A stretch of 64,000 nt of DNA. Source: Sweltsa coloradensis (lineage: Eukaryota; Arthropoda; Insecta; Plecoptera; Chloroperlidae). The DNA is taken from the NCBI GenBank assembly GCA_024449915.1, contig JAMZAV010000447.1:868001-932000 (forward strand), read 5' to 3'. The notes under the pieces are model-generated. The model saw only the letters and a program-made list of their open reading frames with translations. It ran no database searches and had not been told where the DNA came from. A program made the translations under genes and the position numbers. Positions 11,751 to 24,561 of this stretch are shown in pieces. Position 1 is the first letter of the stretch, and each line of letters opens with the position of its first letter.

Positions 11751-12458
11751 GTACGTAGCCCATTGGAATTGTATTTGTTATTGTCATCTACGTTGTTTTC
11801 ACCAAGAAGGTATAGTCCAACCAATATAGGGAATTGCAGAGCATTCTTGTACTAAGATGGTGTACTCTGTCGAGGGTCTCCACCACCATCTTATCACTTG
11901 CGCTCGGAACAATAAAAGACGGCTATCTAGGTTACAAATGGTAAAATAAATAGATAAAATTAATATAAAATAAATTAACCCCTAACCAGCGCTCAAATTT
12001 CGCCTGGCTGCAGATTTGGATATGGTCTTGGCAAGAGCGCGGTGGGGAAATTGACTATCTGTGTGCAAACTCTACATGGAATACACCGTAGTACTTATTT
12101 ATGTCTTAAGGACTCTCATACTGATCGTGGACGCATACCACACTGGATTGACGCGGAATGACAAAAGAAAGTTCTTCTGCGCCGACCAGAAGTAGTGCGC
12201 GTTCACCTTGAGTGTTCAATCTTACTCTACTCATGTGCCCTCATCCAAGTCCATTCTTGATTGTTTACATCCTGAGGAAATATATCAGTTTATTAATATT
12301 ATGTTTGCTCAATGCTGCTTTATTAATTGATATCTTTGCCATCTACACAATATTGTATTTTAAATAGAAATTTAAAAAATGTGTTAAAGGAATTGAACTC
12401 AAGTCGATCGGTAGAATAATGATAAAGACCTCCTATATTCATTTCCCTTTTCCCACAG
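11751..12458 (+). other. FAS intron, no feature recognised
   Basis: A 708-bp intron between the ACP and first TE exons. It is AT-rich with some moderately GC-rich sequence at 11,990-12,200. No ORF, RNA gene or clear repeat boundary is seen. Confidence 0.5.
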
Positions 12459-15076
12459 AATGGAACGTGGGAACCTTCCACTTTCTCGTGCGAGCCTTCG
12501 CCGACGAGGCCGCCGCCTCCCGGCCGGTGGTGGAACTTCCGTCCCTGGCCTCGGAGGACCAGCCCACCCTCTTCATGATGCCGGGACTAGAAGGCATGGC
12601 CTCCATCTTTAATTCCCTCGCCAGTAAGATCTCGTTCAAGGTCAAGGGACTTCAGCTGGTCAACAGGGGGTACATCCCACGCGAGACCGTCGAAGAGATG
12701 GCGGCCGATCTATTGCCAGTATGTCAGAACTTTAATCCGTTAATATGATACACAGGTTTATGTTAGCGGTGACTTTTGAGCAGTTCTATCAACTTTGCAC
12801 ACAATACAAACAATGTTAAGTACAATGCAAATGTTAGCAAATCTCCTTAAAGACACAATTTGTACCAATTGTCTCGAAAATAAAGAAAAAACGTATCTTA
12901 CATGCCTAATAAATTGTATGTGTTTCAAAATGGCATTGTTAAAAGTTGCGTCATCCACTGGTGAATAAAGGTCAGGGGATACAATAGCACTGATGTTTCT
13001 TTTACTAGAAATAACCTGACATAAAAAATGAGATTGGAATAGCCTAACCCAAATAAAATATATAGGTCTATACGGTGAACTGCTCAAAAGTAAAAATAAA
13101 ATCACATTTTTGTTTAGCATCTGAAGAAAAGTCTTGTTCCAAACGAGCCCTTCAATATCTTGGGCTACTCGTTCGGCGGGTCCCTGGTGATGCAGCTGGC
13201 TTTACTCCTGGAGAAAGAAGGGCTCCAAGGTCATGTGTACCTCCTGGACAGCTCGCCTGTCTTCCTCAAGTCTGTGCTGCTAGACCAGATACTAAAAAAG
13301 AACATGAATAGTGACATTACCTTCGAGGAGAACCTACAGGTCAATTTGTTACTAATCATACTCAACTATCTCAAGGCGGAAGAATCTTCGGCAGTCAATG
13401 AGAAGGTAAATCTATCTTACGTCGGTATTATAATCTTCATTATACAAACTCAAAAGTCGGATGTTAATGATGGTTCCACCTGTTGAGGAAAACTTGTATT
13501 ACAGTTGCTATTCATAAGGAATATACTAAATCCGCAGTTTGTTGAATAAGGATTCAATCATATGATCTCCTCTACCATTGAAACCCTTCGTTGTAAATTG
13601 TATGTGCCGAGTTGACAGAATAGCCCCGATTCTAAACCCAATTGTTACCAAAAACATACAGCATCATTCTTTTTGTATTTTAATTGAACAAAAATCGCTC
13701 TTGTCTGGTTTTTGTCATGTGACGTGACACACATAGAGACGTACGGACATAAAGAATATGCTTAAAGGGGAGATTTGCTACCAAAACTTGAAACATTACC
13801 GACTTTTTTTTTTAGAATAAATCCGATTTGACGAAGCTGAGGTCCTGGAATGATAAGATCGAGTTGTTCCTGTCGCTTCTACCTGAAGACAACAAGTACA
13901 GTCAAGACTACTCCATATCGATCATCAACGCCTTATGGTGTCGTCTGAAAGCTGTGTCGAACATTGACCTGAAGGTGACAACAAAACTCAAGTCGGCCGT
14001 GACTTTGTTGAGGCCTTATTACAAGGGGCTCAATGTGGACAATGATTACGGCCTTGCTAAGGTAAGAACTGTCTCATACGCCTTGGTTAACTGGTTGACA
14101 ATGTTAAAATTGTATTGAAACTCTATTCAATGGTAGAAAAAGCACGTGAATGTATGAGCAAAAGATATTTGGACAAATCATTAAGTCAATGAGTATCTGA
14201 TTTTTTTAAATTTTGTATCTGTTGTCAAAATTGGATAAACTTTCAAATTAATATAAGTTAAATTTTACAATAATAACCCGTGGAAAGATGGGCTATTATA
14301 CTTCAAGTCTGTGAATACAATTTTTTTCTAAAGTGGGATGTCTGACTCACATTAAGAAAGGATTACTTATTTGTACAAACAATGAGCTAAGAATACTTTT
14401 GATCATCACGTCTTGTCACGCAGTGTTCTCCGTAAGCAAATGTTTGCTTTTTTTGTTTTTGTTTTTGTTTTTGAGCAGGTTTTAGCGCTTTAAATGCTCT
14501 TTTGGCTGTATTTTGTATATTTTTAAGAGTTATTTTCAGGTCTGAAATAATTTTTTAGTTAAGAATCGGTATAGTTGTGCGATTCTTATTTATCTGGGAT
14601 GAGAACAAATAAATCGTGCCCCACGTTGGGCGCCAATCAAATGAAAAAATAGACCTTGGGAGGGGAGGAGGGGGAGGGGAGACCAGAGGGGATATTTGAC
14701 GTAGGGGCCCTCCTCCAATATTCCCTAGGCTAGAGTGGCGCATCCTGACCTAACGTTGCCGCGCCCTTAAATCCATACAAACACACCATAGCAATAAAAC
14801 TTCTTTTTGTAAAGTATGACACATTATTGTTATTTTTTGTGTGTAACGTACCAACAGTGGAGGATGTGAATCCCTGATTAGGATTGTAAAGACATCGACA
14901 ATGTGTTATGTTTAGCTCGTACTTCATGTTATATTAACACGTATATATTTCTCTTTCCCCAGTATTGTGAAGAACCATTGGAAATTCACCTAATTGAGGG
15001 CGACCACGCCTCAATAGTGGAGTCACAGGAGGTCGCCAAGATCATCAACTCGTATAATGAGAGGGGACAGAAATGA
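12459..15076 (+). CDS. FASN: FAS copy 1, thioesterase exons and stop
   Basis: Four exons: 12459-12718, 13118-13405, 13816-14061 and 14963-15076. They encode the C-terminal thioesterase (alpha/beta hydrolase) that releases the fatty acid from ACP. Visible motifs are TLFMMPGLEGMASIF (oxyanion region), NILGYSFGGSLVMQLALLLE (GxSxG nucleophile elbow, Ser of GYSFG) and IEGDHASIVES (catalytic His). The protein ends NSYNERGQK at TGA 15,074-15,076. All joins keep phase and no lesion is seen. Confidence 0.88.
14605..14640 (-). mobile_element. Retroelement primer-site remnant in FAS copy 1 intron
   Basis: Read on the - strand this contains TGGCGCCCAACGTGGGGC, which is identical to the primer binding site complementary to tRNA-Lys that many retroviruses and Ty3/gypsy elements use. 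No gag or pol frame is seen beside it. A diverged version sits in the same intron of FAS copy 2 (about 54,175-54,195), so the insertion predates the duplication. Confidence 0.55.
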
Positions 15077-15432
15077 GGAAACACCACCTTTTAATGTTAA
15101 GCTACGAGGGACTTTTTGTAAATATCATAAGTGAAAAAGAGTCAGATTGAGGTCGTGTGAGAACAATGATGAATCTAAGATTTTTTACTTTTTCCTCTTT
15201 TCCTCTTATCCTTCTTATTTTATATATTTTCCTTCTTTGCTTATTTATTGTTTCAACTTTACTTTAAATATATTTCATTGGCATTTTGTTTCTCAACATA
15301 GACATGATACATATATTATATCATATCTTTTGTACAATATTTAGGTTTCCGAAGATATAATTTGAGAAAGTGCAGGAAACAAACAGAGAAAAAGAGGGAG
15401 CCTGAGTTGAAGAGGTAATATCAATGGACGTG

Positions 15433-15447
15433 AAGAAGAAGAAGAAG

Positions 15448-15479
<32 letters not shown>

Positions 15480-15497
15480 GAAGTAGAAGAAGAAGTA
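15433..15497. repeat. (GAA)n microsatellite
   Basis: About 20 units of GAA/AAG with a few TAG variants, downstream of FAS copy 1. Confidence 0.95.
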
Positions 15498-17518
15498 CCA
15501 GGAAAGATGGTGGGAAGAAAGAAAAATTGGCAAAAACTGGCTAAAAATTTACTCCCTACTTGACTTCAGAGATAGAAATAGGGCTAGATTTTGATTGATT
15601 TATGTTTTAATAATATTTTGTTTCATATAATAATTTATTGAATTTTGTAAAATTTATTTATTTAACCAATTCCATTTTCGAATTGTATTAAAATCATTTT
15701 AATATTTGTTTTATAAAATACGTTTTCTGTACATCTGTACACATACATTCATACATCTGTACATACATATTATCTTGAACTACTACCAACCAACTCACTT
15801 CCTAATTCCTTCCTGATATTAGTAAGTCAACGGAAAAGAGAAAGGCCAAAACTTAAATTAATAAATTCCACCACCTTATGTATCCAATTTTCAGTGGGGT
15901 CTTTAATTCAAAGCGGATAAGCTAACCTTGTCGGCGCCAAAGCCATCGACCATACATACCGATATTTTAACTAGGAACTTAGGAAGCTCAAAACCTTAGG
16001 TGATCATGGCGACTTTTAAGTGCCTGTTTCATCTTTTATCTTCAAAAATTAATAAAATACTAATGATTTATTAACTTCTAAGTGAACTCGATTCACGAAC
16101 TACCACAACCCACTATTTACGTCATTAGTAAGTTGTAACCTTTATGTTCTGATATAAGACAATTTAAAAGATATTTAAATAATATTTGTTTCCCGCCTTT
16201 CAAATTGTATAATTATTTTGAATAATTAATTACATTTAAATAATTACATGAACTATTTCAGCCAATAATATTTCATTTTATTGTGTTATGACAATTTATC
16301 AGCCACGCGTAATAAATAATAACTAGTGTTTGTGCTACGTATCCGCGTCGTCATGGCCAGCTGCGCCGATTACGTAATCGATGCACAGTGAACACAAACA
16401 CACACATTTTATCTGTGAGAATGGAATTTATTATAGTTCCCTGCGCTACATTATCAGCAAGTGCACCCGAACTCTGGTCATTCAGTGACGTCACACATAG
16501 CTTGTGGAGTGTGGAAACATTACTTTTATCAACATTTGCGCAACACAACTTGCACGTGCGTGCATAAATCTCCGACCGAATGACAGTCGCAGTCGACTTG
16601 TGTGTGATTGGTATGCATCTTTTGAATGGTTGGTATCAATAAACTTTCTGAGTTTCGTCATGCAATTACGTCACGTCCTCAAAGCGTGAGAATAAAAACT
16701 TGGAGAAATCTTAGCTACAACGCATTTACCAACCCTCAACTTCCCCTGAATTACCACCACTTCTGCTTAATCACCATGGGCGTCAATCAAATTAGACCAA
16801 TTGAAACACTTAATTTCCCCCCACTACGCACCAAAGTCATCAGTCGAGCAGTCCAGAGCGTTCGAGCAAAACACACTTACTTGGTCTCTCGAGGAGACTT
16901 CACGTCCGGTTGGGGCTCTAGTCTAGACAGGGCGGATCAACCAGGAACTTTAAAAAAAAAACACATCTTGGAACTTGGGCGAGAATTTGGAACCTGGAAC
17001 TTGGGCGAGAATTTGAAACTTGGAACTTGGGCGAGCCAACTTGGATCTAAAGGACTTGGAATTGCAGGACGTCTCCGGAAAGAATCGCCGGCTTGACCCC
17101 TGGACCTGGTCAATATCTACAATATCTACAATATCTACAAATCTGCAAATCGCGATAACACGGTAAAACAAACTTGCTATCTACGAACGAACTATAAAAA
17201 CTTTTATAAAATGGCTGGCTAACTTTAATCATTGAGAACTTTTATTATTGAGAACTTTTAATTATTGAGAACTTTTATTATTGGGAACTTTTGAGAATTT
17301 GGTAACATGTTTTTGTAATTGTAAATGTAACATAACTTGATTTGATTCATTATAATTTATTGTATTTTGAAACTGGTTTTGTTAATTTGTGTTAACCTTT
17401 TGTTGTCTGTCTGTCCCACTCAATATTTTATTTCAGTTTTCTATAAATTAAACTTCAGCAGTTGGCAAGACTGTCTCCCGACTTTAGTTTTAGACCGGCG
17501 CAATACTTCTAAGGTTGG

Positions 17519-18222
17519 TTGGATGAGCGTAGCGAGCGCAGCGAGCGAAGCGAAGATTCCATTTCACTACACTGGAGAAAAAAATCCGGAAGTTTTTTTT
17601 TTTTTTTGTCTGTTTGTCCACACGATTCCGGCTAAACCATACTCCGATTGCGATGAATTTTGGAGGCCTTCGAAATCTGAACTTAAACTGCACGTTTTAG
17701 AGCCACACTCGGAATTTTTGTCATGAAATCGCAATTTTACGATTTTGTCAAATTTTAAAAAAACTTCTGGCTAACACACTTGTCTTAATCCGATTTATGA
17801 TTTGCACAGAACTTTATTTATGAATAAGATTTTTTGGAATTGAGCCCAATTGAAAATATTTACATATTAAAATCGAAATTTCCAGGTTTTCTTTTTAAAA
17901 CAATTCTTCTGATCTTCATAACAACTACACTTTTATCCAAATTGTAATGATTTTTTTCGAGAACCTTATTTTATGAATTATATATTAGTGAAAATTTTGA
18001 GCGCAATCAAAATAATTTTTATAAAATCGTAATTTTAAATTTTTTTAACAATTACGATTAATTAAAAAAAAAAAGTTATTTTTAAGTTTAATTTAATTTA
18101 ATTTAAAAATTTCAACTTAGTAATGATTTTGCCACAGAACAACATTAAATTTCACTAAACCATGGCAGTCAATGCACAATTACGTCATCCAACAACGCGG
18201 TGGGACTAAAGCGTTTTCCTAG
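17519..18222 (-). mobile_element. GATGAGCG-type nonautonomous element, copy 1
   Basis: Matches 34,954-35,742 and 44,914-45,523 in opposite orientation. One end reads GGATGAGCGTAGCGAGCG; the other reads CATCCAACAACGCGG then CGTTTTCCTAG. The interior has an A/T-rich module with TGCGCTCAA, a recurring AATCATTACAATCGGA-type word, and the stretch GATTCCATTTCACTACACTG. Apparent frames such as AKIPFHYTGEKNP recur in all copies but are not supported as genes. Confidence 0.7.
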
Positions 18223-18761
18223 TATTTGTTTTTCTGACAGCTGATTGAGTGACAGTGAATTTGTTTGATTGTTTTTCGATTTTGAATAAACTAAAGTAGC
18301 TTTTATTGTTATTTATTTGTTGTGTGAAAGGCTATTTTGTGACAAAGTCTTGAGTAAATGTTGATTCTTTGGGAAGAAGGCCTACATAGCTCTTCTAGAG
18401 TAGAGTAGAGTTGTGTTTGTTTTTAACATTTTCATACAACCTACGCATATTTCCCTGTTGTGGTATGACAATATAGCACTTTATATCCTACATTACTTCT
18501 TTTTGTCCGCTTACATATTCTTATCTTATAGATACGCATTGACTTTGATTAATGATACATTTGACGTAATTTTTTTTTCATAACACTCCAATATCATCTC
18601 GTTTTGTAACATTCTGTTAGGTAGGGTACCTGAACACGTTGCAAAAGATAAAATCTTTGCAGGAGTTTTGAACGGAAGTATTTTAATAATTTTTACTAAA
18701 AATGCTCTCTTTTTGCACTTTTGTCTAATTAACACTGTTCTCGAAATTAAACTGGCCGATC

Positions 18762-19712
18762 ATGCCTACATATTCGAATTTTTCGTCAATTTTTCTGGAA
18801 GCCAAGATAATTGGTATTATTCCTTTGGAAATAATAACTGTCAATGAAGTGAAACAGTTAGTTTTATCAAAATTTTCTGTTCTTGTAAATGCTATATTGT
18901 ATATTACAGTAATTTCGTGTTGCTTTCTATACTTGCGTAATTCTGATACTGATATTACGTCAGCGACTGTTATTATTCTATTCAGCGCACAGCTAACAGG
19001 AGACGTCATTATAGCATTATCGTGTGTCGTCATAAATAGCTTTAATATTAACAAAATTAAAGCTCTGTTCAACACTTTAGACAAAACAAACGCACAGTTT
19101 AAGGAAATCGGTTTAAATGGAAGGTTTAACAATGTTCTTTTAAGAAAAATTTCAATACAATTTGTTATTTTTAGTGCGTTTTTGTTTGGAGTTTCTGTTC
19201 TATTTGTTATTTCTGATTACGTTTTAGAGATTCAAGCTGGAGTTCCATATACATTTATCAATGAGATCCAATATTTGTTGCCATTTCACAATACAAAAAT
19301 CGTAAGTTACCTAGAGGCAGCATTATTTTCAAAACTGATTTATTTGACACAAGCAAATTTTAAGAGACTAAATTCAAAACTAATGTCAATACGTCTAGGC
19401 ATACTAGAAATACATTGTCTGGAAAAAGCAGATAGCAGGAATATTTGTCATCATTTACGACAATTCAATGGCTTACATTCGTCGCTTCATGAACTCGCTG
19501 GTCAAATAAACGATATATTTTCCGTACAGTTGGTACTGGTTTTAATATCCGCGTTTGTTAATATGGTGTCCGAGCTGAATCTAGTAATGTACGCGATCTT
19601 GAAGAACGGGCTGCAACTGAATGTTCGTATGTGCAACTCTATCATGTTCTCTCTGATACATCTTACGCAAGTTGTGTTGGTCTCTGCAGCGTGCGATGCT
19701 GCATCTAGTGAG
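18762..19712 (+). CDS. GR first exon A, intact
   Basis: Open for 317 codons from ATG to a donor (AGTGAG|GTGAGT), phase 0. It starts MPTYSNFSSIFLEAKIIGII and ends with AFVNMVSELNLVMYAI and VVLVSAACDAASSE. Several hydrophobic segments (about residues 40-75, 80-100, 130-160, 250-275 and 290-312) fit six of the seven TMs of an insect GR. It is about as similar to exon B as recent tandem duplicates. The seventh TM and the TYhhhhhQF motif are missing here and are only found in the exons at 28-29 kb. No stop or frameshift is seen. Confidence 0.75.
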
Positions 19713-21088
19713 GTGAGTGTTATAAGAACTACGTTTAAAAGTACTCATCACTGGGTGACTTCAATTTATTTATTTATCGATTTTATTGATCGGGAAATAT
19801 TCCTGTAGGCTAGGTGTAATTGTTGGATAAGCGAAGCGAAGATTAGAACGATTTTCCCGGTGTTTTTTTTTCTTCTGTTTGTTCGCTCTCTACCGGGCAA
19901 ACGGAATATTATGCGATCTTGATGAAATTGGAAAAGCTCATTCATCAACGTGACTGGAAAAAGCGTTCGACAAGCAACCTAGTTACGTAAATCAATCCAG
20001 AAATTTCGTCCAAATTTTTAACTATTTTTTCTCTATGATTTGTTTAAAATTTACTCGTGTCTAAAATGATTTCGTAAGAACACCAATAAATTATTTTAAC
20101 ATTACACCACTCAATACCGAGTATTCCCGGCTGATGGTTCTCCTCAGTTTAAGAGCAAAAGATTTGTTTTAAGTTCCATAGACTCAGTAATTCTCTCCTA
20201 AAAATAATATGTAGGCCTAGTTATAAAAATATGTGTATTGTGTAGTATTGTTACATCTTTACTACAAGTTCCATAAGCCACTCACAACTATACTGCATTA
20301 TAGTTGGTGGAGCTATAACCATGAAGAATCTAACATCACATACTGACAATATTGGCTCGAGCGCTAAGCGCACGACTCTTATTCGAAAGGTCCCGGGTTC
20401 GAGTCCCGTCGTGACCGGCAATCCTGACCGAAGATTTTCCCAAAGTTTCCCTTAAACATTTCTCGGGCATCCCTTCACAATTGTCCTATCCTTCCACAAC
20501 TTACCTATAGTTCACCTAAAGAGGGGCATACATTTCACCCTATAACAGGCTCAATTCCCGCGGTAAAAAAACATCATTTCATAAATATTTTGACCTATTT
20601 ACATGGAGAAAACCTTTGAATCTACTTCCAAAGGAAGCTGTGACACTTGACATTAGTATCGTATCACACTGCCCACTCTTCAACGTCATTAGTTAGTTAT
20701 GTAAATGTTGATTCAAGGAATACGTTCAACAAAACATTTCCAGAGTGCTTTTTATTAAAAAGAATTTTCATTCAAACTATGCTTATTTCATTTGTTGCGA
20801 TATGATAATAAAGCACTTACTCTAGCATTATATTTTGTAACACATTCTTTAATCCTTTTTTATTTTGTAATGTTATGAATACGCTGTCAAGTTGATTAAT
20901 GATCAGTCTGATGTATGACTGTGTAATAAGGCTTCAATGTTATGCCAGTGACGTGATATTACGTAGGGAACTTGGACATGTTTTTTCACAAGGACATTTC
21001 TAGTTATTGTTGAATTGCAAGCACACGCGCTTTGCAGTATTGCGTTATTAACAAACTGTTTTTTAAAATTAATTTAAGTGATCGAGCA
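19713..21088 (+). other. Spacer between GR exons A and B
   Basis: Contains a small element near 19,825-19,985 (TTGGATAAGCGAAGCGAAG) and a + strand SINE at 20,343-20,590. Sequence at about 20,740-20,900 resembles that upstream of exon A (TATGACAATATAGCAC against TATGATAATAAAGCAC), so the promoter region was duplicated too. No GR C-terminal exon was found. Confidence 0.5.
20343..20590 (+). mobile_element. tRNA-derived SINE, + strand copy
   Basis: The head has an A-box-like GGCTCGAGCGCTAAGCG and a B-box GGTTCGAGTCC. The body (GGCAATCCTGACCGAAG, CATCCCTTCACAATTGTCC) matches the - strand copies at 22,068, 30,955 and elsewhere. It is the only clear + strand copy in the window. Confidence 0.75.
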
Positions 21089-22042
21089 ATGTCAACATAT
21101 TCTTATTTTTCGCCTATTTTTCTAGAAACCACGATAATTGGTGTCATTCCAATAAAAATTAATTAGTGTCAATGGAGAGAAACAATTGGTCTTATCAAAG
21201 TTATCTGTTGTTGTAAATGCTGTACTGTATACTGTATTAATTTCGTGTTGCTTAATTTACACGCTTAATGCTGACAGTGAAATTTCGTCGGCTATTGTTC
21301 TACTTGCATTAAGTGCACTACTGATCGGTGACGTTTTCCTCGCATTGTCCTGTGTTATCACAAACTACTTGAATATTAACACAATTAAAGAGCATTTTCA
21401 CACTTTAGACAAAGTTAATGCGCAGTTCAAGAAAATTGGTTTGAAAGAAAAGTTTAATTATGTTGTAATAAGAAAATTTTCAAAGCGATTATTTATATTT
21501 AGCGTAATTTTGTTTGGCTTTTCAGTACTCGCATTAACTTACGATTATGTTATTGGTTTACAAGCAGGAGTTCCATATTCGTTTTTCAATGAGATGAAAT
21601 ACAATTTACCATTCTACACTTCAAAAATCGTTAGCTACACAGAGGCGGCACTATTTTCAAAAGTTATTCATTGGACTGAAGAAAACTTCAAGCGACTCAA
21701 AGCAAATTTAATGTCAATTAGACGTCCACTTTTAAACGAAATTCATATTTGTTTCAGTAAAACAGATAACAACAAGATTTGTAAACACTTACAACGAGTC
21801 AACGGTTTACATATGTCACTTTATGAACTCTATGGTCAAATTAACGATGTATTTTCCGTGCAGTTGGTACTGGTTTTAATATCTGCGTTTGTTAATATGG
21901 TGTCCGAACTGAATATAGTAATGTACGAAATCTTTACTAGTGGGTTGCAACTGAATGTTCGTATGTGCATCTCTATTGCATATTCTCTAATACATCTGAC
22001 TCAAGTAGTGTTGATCTCGGCATCGTGCGATGCTGCCTGTAA
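21089..22042 (+). pseudogene. GR first exon B, frameshifted
   Basis: ATG at 21,089 gives MSTYSYFSPIFLETTIIGVI, matching exon A, but one extra base compared with exon A before the GTCAATGGAGAG stretch leads to TAG within about 26 codons. After that point the frame is open and clearly GR: LVLSKLSVVVNAVLY to LVLISAFVNMVSELNIVMY and VVLISASCDAA. The end is also altered: where A has GAG|GTGAGT, B reads TGTAAATGAGTTAG. A GTAAAT donor is still possible, but the A-type donor is gone. Confidence 0.75.
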
Positions 22043-22067
22043 ATGAGTTAGTTGCATGATTTGACAT

Positions 22068-22355
22068 TAAAATAATAATAATATTAATAATAATAATAAT
22101 AATAATTTTTGTGGGAAGCCTGCCCATGGTGCAATTCATGCCCCTCTTCAAGTGTCTAACTAAATGTATGTTGCGGATAAAACAATTGTAAAGAGATGTC
22201 CGAGGGTTTTTAAGAGGACCCAATTCTTTGCATTCGCATTAACGACTGAGAAAAACTTCAGTCAGGATTGCTGTGTGCTGTGAGGATTTGAATCCGAGAC
22301 CTCCCGAATCAGAGTGAGAGTGCGCTTAACGCACGAGCCAACACTGTCGGTGGAC
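22068..22355 (-). mobile_element. tRNA-derived SINE with (AAT)n tail
   Basis: The - strand head (about 22,270-22,350) shows GTTGGCTCGTGCGTTAAGCG and GGATTCAAATCC, tRNA-like A and B boxes. The body includes TTTGCATTCGCATTAACGAC (+ strand reading), and the 3' tail is (ATT)n at 22,073-22,107. Same family as 30,955-31,255. Confidence 0.8.
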
Positions 22356-24561
22356 TTGACATTTTAAAACACTTTTTCGTTGGGCTACCCGTGTAGGGTA
22401 CACAAAGTTTAACGGGGGGGGGCGGTGGGGTCGATTTACTGACCCAAATGATAACTTGTCGTAAGTGACAACTTTGTAAATATCATAAATAATGTTCTGC
22501 GCGGCAGTCTTGATATTTTTGCGTGCCCGTACCCAGTCTATTGTCACAATTAGTAAATAGCCCATGGCTTCTTTTTTGATAAGTTGTCACTGTCGATCGA
22601 AAAGTTGTCGTTTGAGTTAGTAACTACGCTCCCTTTAACCATCTGGGACCGATTCCTGTAACTATTTTACACCGGGGCTAGCTCTTAACTCCTAATCTGC
22701 AACACTTTACCTACGTGCTACCCCGAACCTATCACCAGTAAGCAAGAGGTGACAATGTATGTTTGTTGTGTTCTGTGTCCTTGGAAATTAGCCTCTCCAG
22801 AAATTCTACAGGAATTCGCTTTTTGCCGTGTCTAATTTGTCTAAATTAGGTTATTGTAATAAACCAACTAAAATTCAGATTTTTTTTCTTTAGTATTTTG
22901 GTATGATTTTTTGATTTTTTAAATTATGATTTTTAAGCAATCGGATTTTGAATAAAATCTTAATTATTGGTTAAAATTAAAATTTGAAGAGCACTCCAAA
23001 ACTAATAACAGCAGTACTGAAAATTTATTACTTCTGGACTAACCAATTTTGTCCCGGCCATTTTTAGCCTTTTTTGCAGATGTGTATTTTCATTCTTCTA
23101 TAAAAAAGGCACTATTCGTCCCATCGAATTGAAAAAAAAGTATTTAACTTTTATATACCGGTACCAAAAAATAAATATAAAATTTGGGCTCAAACTGAAA
23201 AACCAAAAATTTACCCGTAAAAAATGTAGAACTTTCTGTTGCCATATGGCTACGGTGGTAACAAAAGGGGTAACCCAGGGTAAAAATCGTTACAAGAATC
23301 CGACCCCTCAACAACTAATTGGTAATAAGGGTGTGGAAACTAGTGAAGGGAATGTTCAAGATCTTTTCATTCCTAACATTAGAGACTGAAGATATCCATG
23401 GGAAAACTTTCAGTCAGGATTACCCGTGCGGAAACTGACCGACGGTCTCTCGGAATAGTCTCACGCGTAACGTATGCGATGTCACTGACGGTCGTAACTG
23501 TTTAAATAATATGACGCTTGCTCGCTGGTCGAACTCTAACCTGTTCAGATGTAAGAAAAACTCCTCGTTTCACGGGATTTAATCCGGTTTTTAATCAATT
23601 AAAGTACACAACATGTACATGTTTACTGTCTTATTCTCATGTATCTTATAATACTTTCCAAACTGCAGCAGCTAGAAGTTAGCCATTATCACAAAAATAA
23701 TATCACTGATCGGCAAGCGGAAAGTGGAAAGTTACACAAAAAATGTATTTTTGATCCTTTTATTTAGTAAATTATAATATGCTATATTGAACTAAAGTAT
23801 GCAATATACCTTAAAAGGTATAAAGGCACATTATTTTATTTTTACTTTCCTTGATGAAATGACATGATTTAATTTTTTCGAACAAAGCCAATCGATTTTT
23901 GTAACTACAAAGCAAGCAAAAGATAATTATGTTTATTTACCTAGCGATGACGCTCATCGTTATAGTTTCTTTGTTGAAGATTTATTGTTTGCCAACTGTC
24001 AGTCAACTGTCGAATAAAATATTATCTATCTATTATCTATCTATCTATCTTTCCAGAAAGGTCGCTTAAGTAGGTCACGATACTATCGACCCATATGGTT
24101 GTCAAAGCGAAGACTAAATATTTAATTTTATGATTTGTTAAAAGCTTTGAGTTTATTTGTATAACAATTATTTTTATATTTGTTTTGGTATTGATTGTCA
24201 TTCGCTACACAATCTACCTAACGTTTTAGTATTTGTTGCGGTATACTAGATAGGCAGTGTTATTTCTTGAGTGTGTGGGCATTTGAAATTATATCGTTTC
24301 TATTTAAAATAATTCTTTATTTCATTATTATACATCAGCTTGTTGGAAAATAAAAAATATCACATTCAAATATTGTTTAGAAAAATATATCAATATTTGT
24401 TTTAAAATTGTTCATGCCATTCTTAAGGTCGAAAACAATTTTTTAAGACATAACTGATCTGAACTGTTAGCGATTTGAAATTGTAGGTGCAAATTTGTTA
24501 ATTTAACTTATTTGTACATACTGTGGTGTAACCTTTATTTATCAAACAGTAAGATTACATA
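22356..24561. other. Spacer between GR exons B and C
   Basis: AT-rich, with a diverged SINE (23,320-23,495) and, at about 24,000-24,052, GAATAAAATATTATCTATC followed by ATCT repeats, which looks like the 3' tail of a retroposon. No exon is recognised. Confidence 0.45.
23320..23495 (-). mobile_element. tRNA-derived SINE, diverged
   Basis: Shares AACTTTCAGTCAGGATTACC and the GACGGTCTCTCGGAATAG head-like region with the family, but is more diverged and lacks a clear (ATT)n tail. Confidence 0.5.

Larger units (their letters stand above)
1..15076 (+). pseudogene. FASN: Fatty acid synthase copy 1, 3' part, broken (ER-KR-ACP-TE)
   Basis: Partial gene, open at the left edge. Exons inferred from splice sites, reading frame and comparison with copy 2 on the - strand: 3-122, 451-644, 921-1160, about 6050-6173, 6689-6865, about 7535-7671, 7753-7951, 8121-8301, a decayed exon about 8925-9059, a decayed exon 9227-9456, 10573-10897, a broken exon from 11122, 11547-11750, 12459-12718, 13118-13405, 13816-14061 and 14963-15076 (stop TGA). 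The order matches animal type I FAS, a cytosolic enzyme making long-chain fatty acids from acetyl- and malonyl-CoA with NADPH; KS, AT and DH would lie left of the window. Lesions against copy 2: about 7 nt lost with stops in the ER/KR linker exon, several indels removing the GGLGGFG loop in KR, and a 1-nt loss plus lost splice donor before ACP. The remaining exons keep frame and splice sites, so silencing looks recent. Family call is sure; pseudogene call is strong but assumes no assembly error. Confidence 0.85.
15077..18761. other. Intergenic stretch between FAS copy 1 and GR locus
   Basis: Begins with the FAS 3' UTR; its first 55 bp match copy 2. It contains a (GAA)n run (15,433-15,497), a short tandem repeat based on GGAACTTGGGCGAGAATTTG (about 16,965-17,035), TATCTACAA repeats (about 17,113-17,140), ATTGAGAACTTTTATT repeats (about 17,230-17,300), and a GATGAGCG-type element (17,519-18,222). 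A 156-codon open frame at 16,626-17,096 has no recognisable domain and overlaps the tandem repeat, so I do not call it a gene. Confidence 0.5.

Noticed and set aside
16626..17096. 156-codon open frame
   Set aside because: No recognisable domain, includes a DNA-level tandem repeat (LELGREFGTWNLG-type) and lies between repeats.
18725..19132. 135-codon - strand frame
   Set aside because: Opposite-strand shadow of GR exon A.
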